This document shows positions 53,958-56,775 of a stretch of 56,775 nt of DNA, one piece after another. The translations under genes and the position numbers were made by a program. The stretch comes from Methylococcaceae bacterium (lineage in GTDB: Bacteria; Pseudomonadota; Gammaproteobacteria; Methylococcales; Methylomonadaceae), in contig QYQN01000002.1 in NCBI GenBank assembly GCA_007280895.1, positions 1 to 56,775 of the forward strand. Reading direction: 5' to 3'. Numbering within the stretch: the first letter of the stretch is position 1; each line of letters starts with the position of its first letter. The notes below the pieces were generated by a model. It did not search any database. It was not told the origin of the DNA and saw only the letters and a program-made list of their open reading frames with translations.

Positions 53958-54506
53958 TTATACTGCAAGTAATCGACCTGATTTAACGTCATAAATATAG
54001 CCATGCACAGGAATAGAGTCTGGTACCAGTGGGTGAGCTTTAATGCGTGCAATATCTTCCTTAACACTTTGCGCTTGATCATTAATGGTTAACCAATTGA
54101 TGTATTTTCCCTCGCTAGAGCCATGACCTTCACCGCAATCATGCCAGCCCGTCGCATCAACGCTTGCTGTTTTTAAACTGCTGGCTAATAAGTCAGCCAT
54201 AATTTCATTAGTAAAGGTTTCCATACCACAATCAGTATGATGAATAACAAACCATTCACGGGTACCTAATAATTTATAAGAAATAACCAGTGACCGAATG
54301 GCATCATCGCTGGCACGACCACCAGCATTGCGGATAACATGGGCATCACCTTCTGCTAAGCCAGCATATTTGGCAGGATCAAGACGCGCATCCATGCACG
54401 TTAAAATAGCAAAATGTCGTCCTGGAGGCATAGGTAAATCGCCTTTGTCAAAACTATCAGCGTAGTCGCGGTTAGCGGTTAAGACTTCATTTAGTATATT
54501 GCTCAT
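53958..54506 (-). CDS. Beta-class carbonic anhydrase
   Basis: 182 aa cytoplasmic Zn enzyme that interconverts CO2 and bicarbonate. The Zn ligands and catalytic dyad are legible: [11 protein letters not shown] (Cys, and the Asp-Arg dyad) and VIHHTDCGM (His and Cys). The substrate pocket [17 protein letters not shown] is intact. This short form is the type found in mycobacteria and many proteobacteria. It ends at the shared hairpin and is divergent from nnr. The 151-bp gap before nnr holds no visible gene. Confidence 0.93.
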   Translation of the reverse strand: MSNILNEVLTANRDYADSFDKGDLPMPPGRHFAILTCMDARLDPAKYAGLAEGDAHVIRNAGGRASDDAIRSLVISYKLLGTREWFVIHHTDCGMETFTNEIMADLLASSLKTASVDATGWHDCGEGHGSSEGKYINWLTINDQAQSVKEDIARIKAHPLVPDSIPVHGYIYDVKSGRLLAV

Positions 54507-54657
54507 TAGTATTCCTCATGTCATTATTAAAATTATAGTTAGGCTATGGGTAATAACTGCTTCCCATTAAGTAGCCTTTGCTAATTTACCATAAATTTCT
54601 TATTTGAAAACTGTGTTATGCCGTATTTCTTAGCGTAAGCAGTGATAACAACACACT

Positions 54658-56124
54658 ATGCAAAATTTAACGATGCAACTTTATACCGTGGCTGAGATTC
54701 GTGCTATCGAACAAGCGGCGTTTCAAGCTTATCAACTCAGTGCTACAGACTTAATGCAGCGCGCTGGAGCGCAGGCATGGTGCTGTATACAGCGTCATTT
54801 TAGTCAGGCGCACCAGCTACTGATTGTCTGTGGTGTCGGTAATAATGCGGGTGATGGCTATGTCTTGGCGCGCTTAGCGAAGTTGGCTGGGGTAGATGTT
54901 CATGTTTATACCGTTATTGATCCTAAGCACTTAAGCGGTGCCGCACAACAGGCTTATCAACACTATGTTGATATAAATGGACGTTTCACTAAGTTTACAG
55001 ATGCCTTGCCGATGTGCGCCGATGTGATTGTTGATGCCTTATTGGGCACCGGATTATCGCGTGATGTTGACGATGATTATCGCCTAGCTATAGAACGAAT
55101 AAACGCCAGTCAATGCCCTGTACTGGCTTTAGATATTCCCTCAGGGCTTCAGGCTGACACTGGGCGAGTCTTAGGCTGCGCAGTACACGCACAGATAACG
55201 GTGACCTTTATCGGCTTAAAACAAGGCTTATATACAGGACAAGCAAAGGCGTATTGTGGCGAAATAATCCTCGCCTCTTTAGACGTACCTCCAGACTTAT
55301 TAACATCCAGCGCGTCCACCACCTCGTGTCTGCACCGCATAGCCTTGCCGCCTCGTGCCGCGTATGCACATAAAGGTCATTTTGGACATGTCTTAATAAT
55401 CGGCGGCGATGTTGGCTACTCAGGTGCCGTAAAGTTAGCCGCAGAAGCTGCACTGCGAGTGGGTGCAGGGTTGGTCAGCGTGGCAACACGCACTGAGCAC
55501 GCGCTATTTTTAAATGCCCACCGGCCTGAACTCATGTGTCACGGCATAACTAGCCCAGCCCAATTACACGCCTTGATAGCACGGGCGGACAGTGTTGTAT
55601 TAGGGCCAGGCCTAGGGCAAGCAGACTGGGGGCAGTGGGTGTTTGCTGAAGCCCTTCAATGCCCAAAGCCAATGGTCATTGATGCAGATGGACTTAATTT
55701 ATTAGCGCGACAGACCCTACACAAATCAACGTGGATCTTAACGCCCCATCCTGGCGAGGCGGCACGCTTGTTAAGCGTATCAACTCAGGCTGTTGAGCAG
55801 GATCGCTTTTATGCCGTTAAGAAACTCTTGGCTGAACGCGGGGGAGTGATTATTTTGAAAGGCTCAGGAACGCTTATCGCCACCGCACAGGGAGTAAACG
55901 TGGTGACCCAAGGAAATCCTGGTATGGCATCGGGAGGAATGGGCGATGTATTAGCAGGCGTGATTGCAGGCTTAGTTGGGCAAGGTTTGAGTTTGACCGA
56001 GGCGGCACAACAAGGTGTGTGGTTACATGCAACGGCAGCAGACAGTGCCGCTCAACAAGGGGGAGAGCGAGGCTTACTTGCCAGTGATCTGTTTCCGTGG
56101 CTACGACAATGGGTTAATCAGTAG
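54658..56124 (+). CDS. nnr: Bifunctional NAD(P)H-hydrate repair enzyme (epimerase and ADP-dependent dehydratase)
   Basis: 488 aa. The N-terminal YjeF epimerase domain (about 1-215) contains VCGVGNNAGDGYVLARLA and VDALLGTGLSRDV. The C-terminal ribokinase-like dehydratase (about 230-488) has GHFGHVLIIGGDVGYSGAVKLAA, VLGPGLGQ, TPHPGEAARLL and GNPGMASGGMGDVLAGVIAGL. Together they restore damaged NAD(P)H hydrates. The order nnr-tsaE is conserved in proteobacteria. The tsaE start lies 5 bp after the stop. Confidence 0.96.
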   Translation: MQNLTMQLYTVAEIRAIEQAAFQAYQLSATDLMQRAGAQAWCCIQRHFSQAHQLLIVCGVGNNAGDGYVLARLAKLAGVDVHVYTVIDPKHLSGAAQQAYQHYVDINGRFTKFTDALPMCADVIVDALLGTGLSRDVDDDYRLAIERINASQCPVLALDIPSGLQADTGRVLGCAVHAQITVTFIGLKQGLYTGQAKAYCGEIILASLDVPPDLLTSSASTTSCLHRIALPPRAAYAHKGHFGHVLIIGGDVGYSGAVKLAAEAALRVGAGLVSVATRTEHALFLNAHRPELMCHGITSPAQLHALIARADSVVLGPGLGQADWGQWVFAEALQCPKPMVIDADGLNLLARQTLHKSTWILTPHPGEAARLLSVSTQAVEQDRFYAVKKLLAERGGVIILKGSGTLIATAQGVNVVTQGNPGMASGGMGDVLAGVIAGLVGQGLSLTEAAQQGVWLHATAADSAAQQGGERGLLASDLFPWLRQWVNQ

Positions 56125-56129
56125 ACAGA

Positions 56130-56558
56130 ATGCAAAAATTTTTAGTCGATACACACGCAACAGAACGCATGGGTGCGCAGCTCTGGGCCAGTGCGCCCGC
56201 GCATGGCGTTATTTTCTTGCGAGGTGATTTAGGAGCAGGTAAAACAACGTTGGTACGTGGATTATTGCGTGCCGCAGGGGTCAGCGGCACAGTAAAAAGT
56301 CCCACCTACACCTTAGTTGAAGAATACTGGATTGCTGAGCGGCGCGTGTGTCATTTTGATTTATACCGCTTACATGATCCAGCAGAACTGGAGTGGATGG
56401 GCTTTGCAGATTACCTTGATGACAGCACCTTGTGTATTATCGAATGGCCAGAACAAGGCGGCGAGTATTTACCCGTGCCAGATATGAGTCTTTACTTAGC
56501 GTATTCTGGGACAGGTCGGCTCCTGCGCTATGAAGGCAATCTGTTACTTGACGTGTAA
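56130..56558 (+). CDS. tsaE: tRNA threonylcarbamoyladenosine biosynthesis ATPase TsaE
   Basis: 142 aa. It is the ATPase partner of TsaB and TsaD in making t6A37 of tRNAs that read ANN codons. Walker A is LRGDLGAGKTTLVRGLL. The following SPTYTLVEEY, the DLYRLHDPAELEWMGF motif and IIEWPEQG complete the fold. It is co-transcribed with nnr. An amidase gene (amiB) often follows in relatives; here a convergent HD-GYP gene does. Confidence 0.97.
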   Translation: MQKFLVDTHATERMGAQLWASAPAHGVIFLRGDLGAGKTTLVRGLLRAAGVSGTVKSPTYTLVEEYWIAERRVCHFDLYRLHDPAELEWMGFADYLDDSTLCIIEWPEQGGEYLPVPDMSLYLAYSGTGRLLRYEGNLLLDV

Positions 56559-56582
56559 CCAAGCTTACGCCGCTGCAAAGGC

Positions 56583-56775
56583 TTAGTCATCAAACTGATA
56601 CCCGTGCTCGTTAAAAATACGCAGGCAAGCATCGACACTTGGTGCGTCTAAAGTAATGCCGCGCTGAGCGGTAATCTCGCTTAGCGCCGCCTTCATTCCC
56701 AGTGCCGCACGATAGGGACGATGAGACGCCATCGCTTCAACTAAATCAGCCACGGCAAGTATCTTCGCTTCCAGC
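56583..56775 (-). CDS. C-terminal end of an HD-GYP-type phosphodiesterase (partial)
   Basis: 63 codons read in from the right edge on the minus strand and end at TAA (56583-56585). The peptide begins LEAKILAVADLVEAMASHRPYR and continues ALGMKAALSEI, then VDACLRIFNEHGYQF. The VADLVEAMASHRPYRAALG block is the end of the HD-GYP fold, a family that hydrolyses cyclic di-GMP. Catalytic HD and GYP residues lie outside the window, so activity cannot be judged. It was missed by the ORF track because it has no start. Confidence 0.8.
   Translation of the reverse strand, partial: LEAKILAVADLVEAMASHRPYRAALGMKAALSEITAQRGITLDAPSVDACLRIFNEHGYQFDD

Overview
The window reads as an AT-leaning chromosome segment of a gammaproteobacterium. 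It is almost entirely core housekeeping genes on both strands. Markers include minCDE, a gamma-type NtrY/NtrX pair beside rsmB-fmt-def, RecB, SbcCD, RNase AM, HslR, DUF2333/DUF4389 membrane proteins, and mnmG-rsmG-parA-parB. A GH17-GT2 glucan synthase fusion and an enlarged pyruvate-kinase-like protein fit a methanotroph-like lineage (Methylococcales or relatives), but that placement is a guess from memory. I saw no rRNA, tRNA, CRISPR array, prophage or transposase gene.

Layout: 1-5.7 kb holds the tail of an unrecognised gene, a G10 tract, yicC, a HAD hydrolase and a recB with no recC or recD beside it. 5.9-10.9 kb holds an exported hypothetical protein, a minus-strand FAH hydrolase / pyruvate-kinase-like / mtgA group, and divergent rpe. 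10.9-14.1 kb holds a small winged-helix protein, minE-minD-minC and the rplM-rpsI operon. 14.1-21 kb is one long minus-strand run, def-fmt-rsmB-DUF4390-ntrY-ntrX, with overlapping or nearly touching genes. 21-28 kb holds an adaptor plus outer-membrane-factor pair behind a Fur-box-like site, then sbcDC. 28-38.5 kb holds phrB, rph-rdgB, a Pat-type protein acetyltransferase, a dapF-DUF484 gene fusion, xerC and DUF2333-DUF4389. 38.5-43 kb holds mnmG-rsmG-parA-(mini-ParB)-parB. 43-48.6 kb holds a repeat-rich spacer, hslR-ispH, rraA, an LRAT-like membrane protein, RNase AM and an ABC exporter. 48.8-56.8 kb holds the glucan synthase, a TIGR01777 epimerase, a candidate regulatory RNA leader with two uncharacterised envelope genes, a beta carbonic anhydrase, nnr-tsaE and the end of an HD-GYP protein.

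Functional themes: chromosome segregation and division (ParA/ParB, MinCDE, XerC), DNA repair (RecB, SbcCD, photolyase), translation and RNA maturation (S9, L13, RsmB, RsmG, MnmG, Fmt, Def, RNase PH, TsaE), metabolite repair (RdgB, Nnr) and envelope synthesis (MtgA, DapF, glucan synthase).

The parts most worth a second look are four. (1) An 80-aa protein between parA and parB carries only the ParA-contacting N-terminal motif of ParB. (2) A promoter, leader and intrinsic terminator precede the 137-aa membrane protein gene, and the terminator loop is complementary to an upstream 8-mer. (3) dapF and DUF484 are fused in one reading frame. (4) A dispersed nested inverted repeat adjoins a 50-bp perfect palindrome that writes the C-terminus of a small protein. 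NtrX also lacks both the GAFTGA loop and the Walker B aspartate.
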